45,680 bases of DNA from Planctomycetaceae bacterium (GTDB lineage: Bacteria > Planctomycetota > Planctomycetia > Pirellulales > Pirellulaceae), in NCBI GenBank assembly GCA_002717145.1, contig PBCP01000015.1, positions 1 to 45,680 of the forward strand. Direction: 5' to 3'. The stretch's first letter is position 1. Each line of letters opens with the position of its first letter. The position numbers and the translations under genes were made by a program. The notes under the pieces were generated by a model. That model did not search any database and had not been told where the DNA came from. It saw only the letters and a list, made by a program, of their open reading frames with translations. Below, one piece after another: positions 9,012-18,341 of the stretch.

Positions 9012-9275
9012 TTAGCCGCCTCCGATGGCAGGTATAAAATGAACTTCGCTATGAGGTTGAATCTTGGCAATCATGCCGCGGGATGTAATGACACTGTCGA
9101 TGGAAACCTGCAGTGAGGGAGAAATATTTCCATCGGTGCAAATACGCTCTTTCAATCCCGGAAACATGACATCAAGCTGTTCTACGGCATCCCGTACATT
9201 TCTCGCTTCTAATTCAACCGATTGAAGTCCGCCGGATAGCTCGCGTAGTTGAGCCGGGATAAAAACGGTGGCCAT
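9012..9275 (-). CDS. MoaD/ThiS-family ubiquitin-like sulfur carrier
   Basis: An 87-residue beta-grasp protein. It starts MATVFIPAQLRELSGG and ends VHFIPAIGGG, matching MoaD/ThiS/SAMP-type carriers whose C-terminal Gly-Gly is adenylylated and thiocarboxylated. Here three glycines end the chain instead of the usual two. MoaD donates sulfur to form the dithiolene of molybdopterin. Because the gene lies directly downstream of the three molybdenum hydroxylase subunit genes (23 bases after the large subunit), a role in cofactor supply for that enzyme is plausible. ThiS-like sulfur delivery to another product is the alternative. No MoaE or MoeB partner gene is in the window. Confidence 0.85.
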   Translation of the reverse strand: MATVFIPAQLRELSGGLQSVELEARNVRDAVEQLDVMFPGLKERICTDGNISPSLQVSIDSVITSRGMIAKIQPHSEVHFIPAIGGG

Positions 9276-9298
9276 GATCTATTTGCTTTCACAGAATG

Positions 9299-11557
9299 CT
9301 ATTCAGATGTCTGATTGGCCTGCATCGCCTTCCAGAGTTTTGGAGGAGACATAGGCAATTCAGTCATTCGGGTGTCAGTGGCATTGTAGATTGCATTCGC
9401 CAGAGCAGCCGGGGGAGGTACGATGGGAGTTTCACCAACGCCGCGCACCCCGTAAGGATGATCGGGATTCCCTGTTTCGACAATAATAGTGTCGATCATC
9501 GGTACATCCAGCATGGTGGGCATCCGGTAATCCAAAAAACTGGCGTTGGCCATCGTATCATCATCTTGATAGAAGTACTCTTCGTTGAGAGCCCATCCGA
9601 TTCCCTGTACCGTTCCGCCCTGAAGCTGTCCTTCTACATAGCTTGGATGAATTGCTTTGCCGGCATCCTGTATGGTGGTATATCGCAGGACAGTGACTTT
9701 TCCGGTTTCAGGATCGACTTCCACGTCGGCAATCTGAGCCCCAAAACCATTGGTGGGACATTCGGGGGATACTGTCGCACGGCCAACCAGATGTTCGCCG
9801 GCTGCGAAAAGTTCGACCGCGAGTTCCTTAAATCCAACGGTTTTACCACCGGCTGAAAACGACCCGTCTTCTCCCACTGAAATATCATCTGCCGAACAAT
9901 CCCACAAGTCAGCAGCGAGGGTTCTCATCTGTTGCTGTAAGTCACGGCCTGCTTCATAAGCGGCCATGCCTGTAGCGAAGGTTACTCGGCTTCCTCCGGT
10001 GACATCGGTATACCCAGCAGTATCAGTATCGCCAACTTGTGGGTTAATGTCTTCCGCTTCCAGACCCAAAACTTCGGCGAGTTGCATCGCAATCGATGTT
10101 CTGGAGCCGCCAATATCAGTTGAACCTTCGAGCAGATTGATAGTGCCATCGGAATTCACGGTGCAGGCAGCACTTGATTTCAAACCACAACCGAACCAGA
10201 ATCCTGCGGCAATTCCCCGTCCACGGTTAGGTCCTGAAAGCGGCGTGTTCCAATGATCGCTTTGCTTCAGAGCATCGAGACATTCCAGTAGTCCGATCGG
10301 AGGATAGACAGGGCCATCGACGCGGCGAGAGCCTTCTTTCACGGCATTTTTCTCTCGAATTTCGAGTTCGCACATTCCTAGTTTCTGTGCTAGCTCGTCC
10401 ACGAGTTGTTCTGTAGCAAAGGCGACCTGTGTTGCCCCCGGAGCCCGATAGGCTGAAGTTTTTGGTTTGTTAAGGCAAACGTCGTACCCGTCAACAACCG
10501 CATGTTCAATGTCATAGCAGCTGAATACGCACATGCAACCTGGGCCAATCATACCTCCGGGATACGCTCCGGCATCGTAAGCGAGCCAGGCTTCTCCGGC
10601 AGTAATCGTTCCATCGCTTTTTGCCCCAAGCTTCACTCGCATAAAAGATCCCGGAGTCGGACCTGAGGCTTCAAATACATCTGCTCGAGTCATTGCAATA
10701 CGTACAGGGCGTCCCGATTTCTTGCTAAGAAGAGCGGCCGTAGGTTCGAGATAGACCGTAATCTTTCCACCGAATCCGCCTCCGATCTCACACGGAGTTA
10801 CAAGTACATTCCCCAGCGGAATTTGTAGCACCTCGGCGGTTTGTTGGCGGCAGGTAAACGATCCTTGCGTGGCCGTCCAGATACGTAACCGACCATCTTC
10901 GTTGTAATCGGCGACGACAGCGTGAGGTTCAATGTAACCTTGATGAACGGTTGCCGTTCTAAATTCCCGTTCCACAATGAGATCAGCTTCTTCAAAGGCG
11001 GCCGCTGCATCTCCTTTCTCAAAATGCAAATGCACAGGTACATTGCTAGGTTGCTCAGCTTTGGCACCCATGCTGTCAGTGACCAGATCATCGTGGAGTA
11101 GCGGAGCATCCTCCTTCATGGCGTCAAGAACCCAGGTTACAGACTCAAGCACTTCGTATTCAACCTGTATTTTTTTTGCTGCTTCTTCCGCAATATGAAC
11201 ATCAGTGGCTGCAACAGCAGCAACAGCATGTCCACGGTAGAGAACTTTTTGCTGAGCCATACAGTTGGAACTGAGATACGACAGATTGACGCTCCCTTCA
11301 CCAAGGTCGGCGACTTTGTCTTCTACATTCGGGAAATCAGCACCTGTGATGACAGCGTGGACGCCCGGCATTGCTTCCGCTTGACTGGTGTCTATTGATA
11401 CGACCCTGGCGTGAGCGTGAGGACTTCGCAGGACAAAGCCTGCCAACATGCCGGGTAATTTAGTGTCGGCTGTATAAATGGCTTTTCCGGTTACTTTATC
11501 TGCTCCGTCGTGTCGTACGGGGCGACTGCCAATGACGCGATACTGAGTCGTGGTCAC
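9299..11557 (-). CDS. Xanthine dehydrogenase-family molybdopterin-binding subunit
   Basis: Large subunit of a molybdenum hydroxylase, 752 residues from a GTG at 11555-11557. That GTG has a CAGGAG ribosome site 8 bases upstream; a longer reading from 11704 would overlap the 2Fe-2S gene and adds an unlike, basic N-terminus. Visible motifs are the first molybdopterin domain (RHDGADKVTGKAIYTAD), GGGFGGK at 259-265, SAYRAPGATQ in the substrate-channel region and GVGE with the presumed catalytic Glu709. The AYRxxG form resembles 4-hydroxybenzoyl-CoA reductase and generic xanthine dehydrogenase-like enzymes and lacks the CO dehydrogenase AYRCSFR loop. The enzyme should hydroxylate an aromatic, heterocyclic or aldehyde substrate using water; the substrate is unknown. 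No signal peptide, so the complex is cytoplasmic. Confidence 0.92.
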   Translation of the reverse strand: MTTTQYRVIGSRPVRHDGADKVTGKAIYTADTKLPGMLAGFVLRSPHAHARVVSIDTSQAEAMPGVHAVITGADFPNVEDKVADLGEGSVNLSYLSSNCMAQQKVLYRGHAVAAVAATDVHIAEEAAKKIQVEYEVLESVTWVLDAMKEDAPLLHDDLVTDSMGAKAEQPSNVPVHLHFEKGDAAAAFEEADLIVEREFRTATVHQGYIEPHAVVADYNEDGRLRIWTATQGSFTCRQQTAEVLQIPLGNVLVTPCEIGGGFGGKITVYLEPTAALLSKKSGRPVRIAMTRADVFEASGPTPGSFMRVKLGAKSDGTITAGEAWLAYDAGAYPGGMIGPGCMCVFSCYDIEHAVVDGYDVCLNKPKTSAYRAPGATQVAFATEQLVDELAQKLGMCELEIREKNAVKEGSRRVDGPVYPPIGLLECLDALKQSDHWNTPLSGPNRGRGIAAGFWFGCGLKSSAACTVNSDGTINLLEGSTDIGGSRTSIAMQLAEVLGLEAEDINPQVGDTDTAGYTDVTGGSRVTFATGMAAYEAGRDLQQQMRTLAADLWDCSADDISVGEDGSFSAGGKTVGFKELAVELFAAGEHLVGRATVSPECPTNGFGAQIADVEVDPETGKVTVLRYTTIQDAGKAIHPSYVEGQLQGGTVQGIGWALNEEYFYQDDDTMANASFLDYRMPTMLDVPMIDTIIVETGNPDHPYGVRGVGETPIVPPPAALANAIYNATDTRMTELPMSPPKLWKAMQANQTSE

Positions 11558-11628
11558 GGATAATACTCCTGATTGTTTATGAATCTGGTGGCTACAGGTT
11601 GCGGTTGAGAAAAAGACTAGGTAATCGC

Positions 11629-12117
11629 TCAGGCCTCGGCATTCATCTGTTGCCCGGCCGCCTGAACGGCACGAACAATTTTGTCGTAACCGGCGCAGCG
11701 GCAAAGATTGCCAGACAGGTCAAAACGTATCGTTTCTTCCGAGGCATTAGGGTCTTTGTCGAGCAGAGCCTTGGCGGCGACTAAGAATCCGGGTGTACAG
11801 ATTCCGCACTGCAGGGCAGCTCCTTCAAGAAAACACTCCTGCACCGGATGCAGTTTCGAACTACAGGCAATTCCTTCCACGGTTTCGATTTCTGCTCCCT
11901 CAACTTCCACGCCCAGTACTAGGCAACTGTCGACCGGTCGACCATTTAGTATGACAGTACAGGCCCCACAGTTTCCGTTGTTACAGCCTTCTTTTGAGCC
12001 TGTCAGTCCCAGATTATCCCGGAGAACTTCCAGTAAGCTATGGCGAGGTTCACAGAGGAAATCGATTTCCTCTTTGTTAATCGTGGTTGTCACATGGACT
12101 TTTTTAGACGCTGACAC
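11629..12117 (-). CDS. 2Fe-2S subunit of molybdenum hydroxylase
   Basis: Small electron-transfer subunit of 162 residues, starting at a GTG. All eight cysteines for two [2Fe-2S] clusters are present: Cys45, 50, 53 and 65 form the plant-ferredoxin-like site (EGCNNGNCGACTV ... DSC), and Cys104, 107, 139 and 141 form the second site (QCGICTPGF ... NLCRCAGY). Length and order match the CoxS/HcrC/XdhC-type subunits. It passes electrons from the molybdenum centre to the FAD subunit encoded 60 bases upstream. The molybdopterin subunit gene follows after 71 bases. The gene order FAD, FeS, Mo is a common arrangement of three-subunit enzymes. Confidence 0.93.
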   Translation of the reverse strand: MSASKKVHVTTTINKEEIDFLCEPRHSLLEVLRDNLGLTGSKEGCNNGNCGACTVILNGRPVDSCLVLGVEVEGAEIETVEGIACSSKLHPVQECFLEGAALQCGICTPGFLVAAKALLDKDPNASEETIRFDLSGNLCRCAGYDKIVRAVQAAGQQMNAEA

Positions 12118-12177
12118 GATTCGTTCCTTTATCGATAACGAGTGTACAAACGATGTACAGTGTGAATTAGTTTCGGA

Positions 12178-13047
12178 TTAGTTCTGTGCGCGTAGAGCGG
12201 CTGTTGTCAAAGTTCGCTTTACAAGGACTCCAACCAGATGAGTTCGGTATTCATCTGTACCACGCATATCGCTGATAGGGGTAGCAATCTTTTTTGCCAG
12301 TTCACCGGCCGCTGCAAAGTTTTCCTCGGTTGGTTCTTTTCCTACCAAACTAGCCGAAGCCTCTTCGGCAAACAGGGGAGTAGCAGCCACAGCTCCCAGC
12401 GAAATTCGAGATTCCGCAATGGTGCCGTCGTCTGACAAGCGAATCCAGGACCCAACTCCAACAACAGCTATATCCATTTCGTTACGAGGGATAAATCGTT
12501 CGTAAGCTGAACCGCATTCGCCGCCTTGGGCAGGAATCTGGATGGCTACCAGCAGTTCATTGTTTTCCAGAACGTTTCGCCCGGGACCAGTACAGAAATC
12601 CTGTACAGCCACAGTTCGCTGACCTTCTGGTCCGGCGATAACAGCTTCTGCGTTTAATGCAATAAGCGAAGGAATCGAGTCAGCGGCCGGAGATGCATTG
12701 CATAGATTTCCACCTACACTCGCGCGACTTTGAATCTGCCAACCTCCGATAATGTGGGTGGAGTCTGCGAGAGCGCCATATAACTGGGAGAGCTGAGGGT
12801 GCTCATACAGGTGATAGCAGGCCACAGCAGCGCCAAGCGAAAGACCGTTTTCCTCACAATAATGAAAGGAAGTTATGTCTTCGATCTTTTTAATATCAAT
12901 AACAACATCTGCTTCACGCAAACCTTCACGAAGTTGCACAATGATGTCTGTTCCACCGGCGAGCATTTTTGCGCGGTCACCGTGTTCGCTAAGTAGGGAA
13001 ACTACTTCGGACACCGAATTCGGTGCCACATAATCGAACTCTTTCAA
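12178..13047 (-). CDS. FAD-binding subunit of molybdenum hydroxylase
   Basis: Medium subunit of 289 residues. It begins MKEFDYVAPNSVSEVVSLL and has AGGTDII (residues 30-36) and VGGNLCNASPAAD (111-123), the two FAD-contact motifs of the CoxM/XdhB family, followed by the CO-dehydrogenase-flavoprotein C-terminal domain. It accepts electrons from the FeS clusters and gives them to NAD+, oxygen or another acceptor. I see no extra [4Fe-4S] insertion of the kind known in 4-hydroxybenzoyl-CoA reductase beta subunits. It is the first gene of the minus-strand run that reaches 5311, with a candidate -10 box 65 bases upstream. Confidence 0.92.
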   Translation of the reverse strand: MKEFDYVAPNSVSEVVSLLSEHGDRAKMLAGGTDIIVQLREGLREADVVIDIKKIEDITSFHYCEENGLSLGAAVACYHLYEHPQLSQLYGALADSTHIIGGWQIQSRASVGGNLCNASPAADSIPSLIALNAEAVIAGPEGQRTVAVQDFCTGPGRNVLENNELLVAIQIPAQGGECGSAYERFIPRNEMDIAVVGVGSWIRLSDDGTIAESRISLGAVAATPLFAEEASASLVGKEPTEENFAAAGELAKKIATPISDMRGTDEYRTHLVGVLVKRTLTTAALRAQN

Positions 13048-13085
13048 GGTTGTTTACTTTCAATTGAATAGTGATTTACGACGGT

Positions 13086-13140
13086 TGAGCCCAGCGTGGC
13101 TCAGAGCTTTGATTATAGCAAAAGGAACATGCCGGTTTGC
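13086..13140 (-). promoter_or_regulatory. Candidate promoter and leader hairpin of the molybdenum hydroxylase operon
   Basis: On the minus strand a perfect TATAAT lies at 13112-13117, 65 bases upstream of the FAD subunit start. The -35 region is weak (a CAAACC-like hexamer at 17-base spacing). Just downstream, inside the predicted leader, is a hairpin at 86-103 of the 13000s (TGAGCC, loop CAGCGT, GGCTCA). It is not followed by a T-run on the minus strand, so it is more likely a leader structure or operator than a terminator. Confidence 0.4.
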
Positions 13141-13155
13141 AGCGGTTTCACTGAA

Positions 13156-14166
13156 TTAGCCTTGAGTTATTCGCACGCCATCTGCGTCAAATAGATGTAA
13201 TTTATCATGTTGGCAGGTGAGGTGAATTGTCTCTCCTACATTAAAAATCAAATCAGCCGGTGTTCGTGTCGTCAAAGTATGTCCTTGAAATTCTGCAGTA
13301 ACAAACGAATCTGCGCCTGTATTCATTCGCGCCAATACCTTTCCGGTTAGCGTTGCTTTGTCTGGTGAGCTTAATTCCAAGTGCTCCGGGCGAATACCCA
13401 CCCGATTTGCTTCTAATGAAAGTTTCAATAAATCAGGTGGTATCAGATTCATAGCTGGATTGCCTATAAAGGTTGCAACAAATGTGTTTACAGGCTCGTT
13501 GTAGATGTGTTGCGGCGTACCGATCTGTTGAATTTGACCATCTTTCATGACAGCAATACGATCACCTAGAGTTAAAGCCTCAACCTGATCATGAGTCACG
13601 TACAAAATGGTCGCGTTAAGGCTTTGGTGTAAACGGGCTAACTCATCACGCAAGGTAACTCGCAGCTTGGCGTCAAGATTCGAAAGTGGTTCATCAAACA
13701 GGAAGACTGCCGGATTTCGAATCATGGCTCTCCCGACTGCAACCCGCTGTTTTTGTCCGCCGGATAACTGGCCCGGTTTTCGATCTAAGAGCGATGCAAT
13801 CTCCAGAGCCATTGCAGTTTCCTGAACACGCGATGCAATTTCAGCCGTCGGTGTCTTTTGCATTTTCAGTGCAAACCCCAAATTCTGCTGAACGGTCATA
13901 TGAGGATACAATGCGTAGTTTTGAAAGACCATTGCGATGTCTCGGTCTTTGGGGGGTAAATCTGTTAACTCGACACCATCGATGGTAATGGTACCGGCCT
14001 GGAGCGGTTCGAGTCCCGCGATGAGTCTTAATGCCGTCGACTTACCACAACCGGAAGGACCGACAAGAACTAGAAGTTCTCCATCCTGTAATTCGAAACT
14101 GACACGATCCAGCGCGACGACTTCACCGTATTGTTTGGTAACCTGGCTGAATTGAAGTTGAGGCAT
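13156..14166 (-). CDS. ABC transporter ATP-binding protein, MalK/UgpC type
   Basis: A 336-residue ATPase of the carbohydrate-uptake (CUT1) class. Walker A is GPSGCGKST (36-44), the Q-loop is VFQNYALYPHMTV, the signature is LSGGQKQR (134-141), Walker B is FLFDEP (155-160), and the switch histidine lies in YVTHDQ. The C-terminal third carries a TOBE domain with RPEHLEL. These ATPases energise import of oligosaccharides or glycerol-3-phosphate with two permeases and a binding protein, none of which is in the window. It may serve several transporters encoded elsewhere, as MsmK-type ATPases do. It ends 108 bases before the molybdenum hydroxylase operon on the same strand and is divergent from the phosphatase gene at 14300. 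Confidence 0.93.
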   Translation of the reverse strand: MPQLQFSQVTKQYGEVVALDRVSFELQDGELLVLVGPSGCGKSTALRLIAGLEPLQAGTITIDGVELTDLPPKDRDIAMVFQNYALYPHMTVQQNLGFALKMQKTPTAEIASRVQETAMALEIASLLDRKPGQLSGGQKQRVAVGRAMIRNPAVFLFDEPLSNLDAKLRVTLRDELARLHQSLNATILYVTHDQVEALTLGDRIAVMKDGQIQQIGTPQHIYNEPVNTFVATFIGNPAMNLIPPDLLKLSLEANRVGIRPEHLELSSPDKATLTGKVLARMNTGADSFVTAEFQGHTLTTRTPADLIFNVGETIHLTCQHDKLHLFDADGVRITQG

Positions 14167-14299
14167 AAAGTTAGTAGTCGCAGAGGCTGAGATTGGATTG
14201 CAACGATTAGTATAACCATCGATTGTCTTCCACAGTGTAGACTTTAGCTAGATTCTACTGCGGTCCTTACCGCGTTTGAACAAGCAACTGTAGGAATGA

Positions 14300-14992
14300 A
14301 TGGGTATGAATCTTTATCTCATCCGCCATGGTCAATCTGAAAATAATGCGTTAGATGAGTCGCTGCGAGTGCACGACCCGGGGCTCACAGAAACAGGTTT
14401 CACTCAGGTCGAATACCTTGGGAAATGGTTTTCTGTACGACCACTCGATGTTTTGGTAACCAGTCCATTTCGACGAGCGTTACTTACAACGATTCCCATA
14501 GCGCGGGCTACAGGATTGACGCCGACGGTGAGGACGTCGCTCCATGAGGTAGGCGGATGTGTGTCCGGCTATCCAGCGATCGGTTATCAAGGAGAGCCGG
14601 GAATGTCCGGTGATGAAATTCGAAGGGATTTCCCGGGCTTTGAGCCGGAGTCGGATATTGATCAGCGTGGATGGTGGAAATCCAGACCTTATGAATCAGT
14701 GGAGGATCGTTCATTTCGAGTGCAACAGGTTGCTCAACAAATAATCGAACAGCATGCCCATACTGACAGTCACGTTGCTCTGGTGATGCACGCAGATTTC
14801 AAACATTTGCTGCTACAGTGTTTCTTGCCGGACTTACCATTAGATGCTGAGCATTTTGGTCCGCTCCGAAATGCGGGTGTTTCTACCTTAACAGTTCAAC
14901 CGGGCAATGTGGTTTTGGAGAACTACAACTGTATTCAACATATGCCCGCTGCTGTTGTGACTCCCGCATCACATTCTGAAACACGTGTTTAA
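14300..14992 (+). CDS. Histidine phosphatase-family (phosphoglycerate mutase-like) protein
   Basis: A 230-residue cytoplasmic protein. The catalytic signature LIRHGQSENNA puts the phosphohistidine at His10, TSPFRRALLTT supplies the second arginine, and VMHADFKHLLLQ carries the second catalytic histidine. The family includes cofactor-dependent phosphoglycerate mutases, sugar phosphatases and cobalamin-pathway phosphatases. The length and the divergent middle (an insert with DEIRRDFPGFEPESD) fit a general phosphatase rather than glycolytic mutase. ATGs at 14300 and 14306 are both possible; an AGGA sits only a few bases upstream. It is a single gene, with the promoter region shared with the divergent ABC ATPase. 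Confidence 0.9.
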   Translation: MGMNLYLIRHGQSENNALDESLRVHDPGLTETGFTQVEYLGKWFSVRPLDVLVTSPFRRALLTTIPIARATGLTPTVRTSLHEVGGCVSGYPAIGYQGEPGMSGDEIRRDFPGFEPESDIDQRGWWKSRPYESVEDRSFRVQQVAQQIIEQHAHTDSHVALVMHADFKHLLLQCFLPDLPLDAEHFGPLRNAGVSTLTVQPGNVVLENYNCIQHMPAAVVTPASHSETRV

Positions 14993-15232
14993 CCTGATGC
15001 AGTTCAAACGCGAAGCAACTATAATAAGACTTCGTAAGGAGTCGCCAGTAACGGAAGTTATCAGAAAGATACCTGTTTGGAAGTTGTTGGTGGTTGCGCA
15101 TATGCTGCCGTCCAAAAGTACCAGACTTCCTTTCTGAAGCCGGGGGTTATGACCGGGTTATGGCAATCGCCAGAGGCGATTTACTCCGATGATCTTCAAA
15201 CTGTTTCCATACTTTTCAAGTATCCCGCCTCG

Positions 15233-18200
15233 ATGAAAAATCTAATACGACTTAAAGCCGGATTGGCTATTCTGTGTGTGTTTCCATTCGCTTCCCAGGC
15301 AGATGTTGACTTTAGTAAAGATATCTTGCCGATTCTTTCGAATAACTGTTTTCAATGCCATGGTCCGGACTCGGCCCAACGAGCTGCCGAGTTGAGGTTG
15401 GATCAGGAGCAGGCCGCATTGGCTGAACTCCCGTCAGGCGAATTTGCTGTAGTGAAAGGTAAACCCGAGCATAGTGCACTAGTCCATCGAATAACTTCGG
15501 AGGACCAAGATTTGAAAATGCCTCCACTTGATTCCGGTAAATCCCTAACCGAGCAAGATATTGCGTTGCTCCGTCAGTGGATTGCTGAGGGGGCAAACTG
15601 GAATGAACATTGGGCCTATGTAACTCCCAAAGTGCCGACATTGCCGGCTCCCGTTAAGGACTGGAAGCAGAACAACGCGATCGATTTATTTATTCAGTCA
15701 CGACTGCGACAGGTCGGTCTAAGCCCGGAAAGGCAGGCTGACAAAACGACACTGATTCGTCGTTTGACTTTGGATTTGACGGGGTTGCCTCCAACGGTAG
15801 CAGAGGTGGACGCATTTTTGGCTGATAATTCAGCACAGGCTTATGAACGTTTGGTGGATCGTTTGTTGCAGTCCGAAAGATATGGAGAGCATATGGCTCG
15901 AAGCTGGCTGGACGCTGCTCGCTTTGCTGATACCCACGGTCTGCATCTGGATAACGAACGATCGATTTGGCCTTATCGTGATTGGGTGATTCAATCGTTC
16001 AATCAGAATATGCCCTTTGATCAATTCACCGTCGAACAGCTAGCCGGAGATTTGCTTCCTGAGCCGTCGCTTAATCAGCGAATAGCTACCGGTTTCAATC
16101 GCTGTAATGTTACTACCAGTGAAGGTGGATCTATTGATGAAGAGTATTACGTTCGCTATGCCGTCGATCGGGTGGAAACAACTGCAACTGTCTGGATGGG
16201 ACTCACAGCAGGTTGCGCCGCTTGCCACGACCATAAGTTCGACCCACTCAGTCAGAAAGAGTTCTATCAACTGTTCTCTTATTTCTTTAGCCTGACCGAA
16301 CGAGCTATGGATGGTAATGCGATGTTGCCACCACCGTCCGTCAAAGTTCCAAGTGAAGCTCAGATCGCAGAAAAGGCGCGTCTCAATAGCGAGTCAGCAG
16401 CGGCCAATCAGGAAGTGAAGAATATTCTGGATAATGTGGAGTACACCGACCCTTTTACCGGCTCAGAATTTCCTAAATACGAAAAACTGGATAACGTTTG
16501 GTTTGATGATGAATTACCCGAAGGTGCATCACCACAGGGTAATACTCCCTGGGAATTTGTCGAAGCTCCGGATCATCCTGTCTTAAGTGGTAAGAATTCA
16601 ACGACCCGAACCGGGAAGCCCGAAGATGGGATTACTCAGCACTTTTTTACCGGGGCTAAAGACGGTCCCACAATTGGCGAAGGAGATATTCTGTTTACCT
16701 ACGTCTATCTGGATAAAGATAATCCTCCGGAATCCATCCAACTGCAGTTTAATGATGGTAACTGGGAGCACCGTGCAACCTGGGGGGCTGATAAGTGCTT
16801 CCTGGCTGGGCGGGATTTTGAAGGAAACCGCCAAAAGGGGGCATTGCCTGAAACCGGAAAGTGGGTGCGACTGGAAGTGACGGCCGCGGAAGTTGGCTTG
16901 AAGCCCGGTGCAAAGCTCAATGGATGGGCGTTTACTCAGTTTGGAGGAACTGTAAATTGGGACAAGGCTGGCACGGTGGGGGCTCCACAGCTATCTCAAC
17001 AACAGAAGAGTTCACTGGCTATCTGGGAGCATTACCAGACAACGGTCAGTAACACAGCTCCGGATAACATTAAGAAGATCTTTGAAGTAAAAGCCTCTGA
17101 ACGAACAGAGGCGCAAGTTGCCGAATTAACCAAATACTATATTGAGAATGTGAATCCCGAGGTTACAGCCAAGTTGGCCCAGCCTCGTAAGAGTGTCGCC
17201 GATTTGAAAAAAGCACTCGAGGATTTGGAAAAGGCGATTCCGGCCACATTAGTGATGGAAGACCGTAAAGAGAGGCGAGTCGCTCACATTCTTGAACGAG
17301 GAGAATACGATAAGAAAGGGGAGGCGGTCGAATCGGCTGTACCGGCTTGGCTTGGAACTGCGCCGCAAGGCTCGCCAGCCAACCGCCTTGGTTTGGCTCA
17401 GTGGTTGGTGAGCCCCACTCACCCGTTAACATCAAGAGTAACGGTCAATCGATTCTGGCAGCATTACTTCGGCACCGGCCTGGTTAAGACGTCCGAAGAT
17501 TTTGGAGTTCAGGGTGAGCAGCCTTCTCATCCACAATTGCTGGACTGGCTGGCTCTGCAATTCATTGAATCTGGATGGGATGTTAAGGCCTTCCAGAAAC
17601 TGGTTGTGATGTCAGCGACCTACAGGCAGAGTTCTCGGGTGGATGCTGATAAATTGCGTATTGATGCTCAGAATCGTTTGTTGGCTCGAGGTCCCAGATT
17701 CCGTTTGGATGCCGAGGTGATACGTGATCAGGTACTTTCGATCAGCGGACTACTGGTTGGGACGATTGGTGGCAAGAGTGTGAAGCCATATCAGCCGGAA
17801 GGATTGTGGAAGCCTGTAGGATTCGGAGGCAGTAACACTGCAATCTTCCGCCAGGATTCAGGAGATGCACTGTTCCGTCGCAGTATGTATACGTTTTGGA
17901 AGCGAACGAGTCCTCCACCAAGTATGGCAATCTTCGATGCTCCTGATCGCGAAACTTGTCAGGTTCGTCGAGCGCGCACAAATACCCCGCTACAGGCATT
18001 AGTCCTGTTGAATGACGTGCAGTTTGTCGAGGCCGCTAGAAGGTTTGCCGAGAAAGTGCTTGCAGATGGAGGTGATTCGGTCGATTCACGAATTCAATTC
18101 ATCTACCGATCGATACTGGCTCGCAATCCGGATCCTAAGGAACTGGAGATTGTGAGTCGTTTGCTTGAAGAGAATCGGTCGGAATTTAAGGCCAGTCCCG

Positions 18201-18331
18201 ATGCGGCCAATCAATTACTGTCGCTTGGGGAGTCGGGACGCAATGAAGATTTCGAGAGCACTGAATTGGCAGCCTGGACGATGATTGTCCATCTAGTCTT
18301 CAACCTTAGTGAAACAGTAACCAAAGGTTAA
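15233..18331 (+). CDS. PSCyt1-DUF1549-DUF1553 planctomycete cytochrome
   Basis: A 1032-residue exported protein from the ATG at 15233, which gives a clean signal peptide (residues ~1-23, ending ASQA). An open frame continues upstream to 15077, but that extension has no export signal or family similarity. Domains: PSCyt1 with heme motif C39-F-Q-C42-H43; DUF1549 with IDLFIQSRL and a second heme motif C328-A-A-C331-H332 followed by DHKFDP; a ~200-residue middle domain rich in Trp and beta-type sequence that I cannot name; and DUF1553 ([33 protein letters not shown]). The two hemes and the export signal suggest a periplasmic or surface redox protein. The DUF1501 gene starts 10 bases downstream. 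Confidence 0.92.
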   Translation: MKNLIRLKAGLAILCVFPFASQADVDFSKDILPILSNNCFQCHGPDSAQRAAELRLDQEQAALAELPSGEFAVVKGKPEHSALVHRITSEDQDLKMPPLDSGKSLTEQDIALLRQWIAEGANWNEHWAYVTPKVPTLPAPVKDWKQNNAIDLFIQSRLRQVGLSPERQADKTTLIRRLTLDLTGLPPTVAEVDAFLADNSAQAYERLVDRLLQSERYGEHMARSWLDAARFADTHGLHLDNERSIWPYRDWVIQSFNQNMPFDQFTVEQLAGDLLPEPSLNQRIATGFNRCNVTTSEGGSIDEEYYVRYAVDRVETTATVWMGLTAGCAACHDHKFDPLSQKEFYQLFSYFFSLTERAMDGNAMLPPPSVKVPSEAQIAEKARLNSESAAANQEVKNILDNVEYTDPFTGSEFPKYEKLDNVWFDDELPEGASPQGNTPWEFVEAPDHPVLSGKNSTTRTGKPEDGITQHFFTGAKDGPTIGEGDILFTYVYLDKDNPPESIQLQFNDGNWEHRATWGADKCFLAGRDFEGNRQKGALPETGKWVRLEVTAAEVGLKPGAKLNGWAFTQFGGTVNWDKAGTVGAPQLSQQQKSSLAIWEHYQTTVSNTAPDNIKKIFEVKASERTEAQVAELTKYYIENVNPEVTAKLAQPRKSVADLKKALEDLEKAIPATLVMEDRKERRVAHILERGEYDKKGEAVESAVPAWLGTAPQGSPANRLGLAQWLVSPTHPLTSRVTVNRFWQHYFGTGLVKTSEDFGVQGEQPSHPQLLDWLALQFIESGWDVKAFQKLVVMSATYRQSSRVDADKLRIDAQNRLLARGPRFRLDAEVIRDQVLSISGLLVGTIGGKSVKPYQPEGLWKPVGFGGSNTAIFRQDSGDALFRRSMYTFWKRTSPPPSMAIFDAPDRETCQVRRARTNTPLQALVLLNDVQFVEAARRFAEKVLADGGDSVDSRIQFIYRSILARNPDPKELEIVSRLLEENRSEFKASPDAANQLLSLGESGRNEDFESTELAAWTMIVHLVFNLSETVTKG

Positions 18332-18341
18332 CTTAAATACA

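Noticed and set aside
9296..9856. Open frame of 186 codons on the plus strand
   Set aside because: It lies entirely antisense to the strongly supported molybdopterin subunit gene and shows no family motifs.
15077..15232. Upstream extension of the second cytochrome gene by 52 residues
   Set aside because: It would hide the signal peptide that begins at 15233 and has no ribosome site or similarity to the family.
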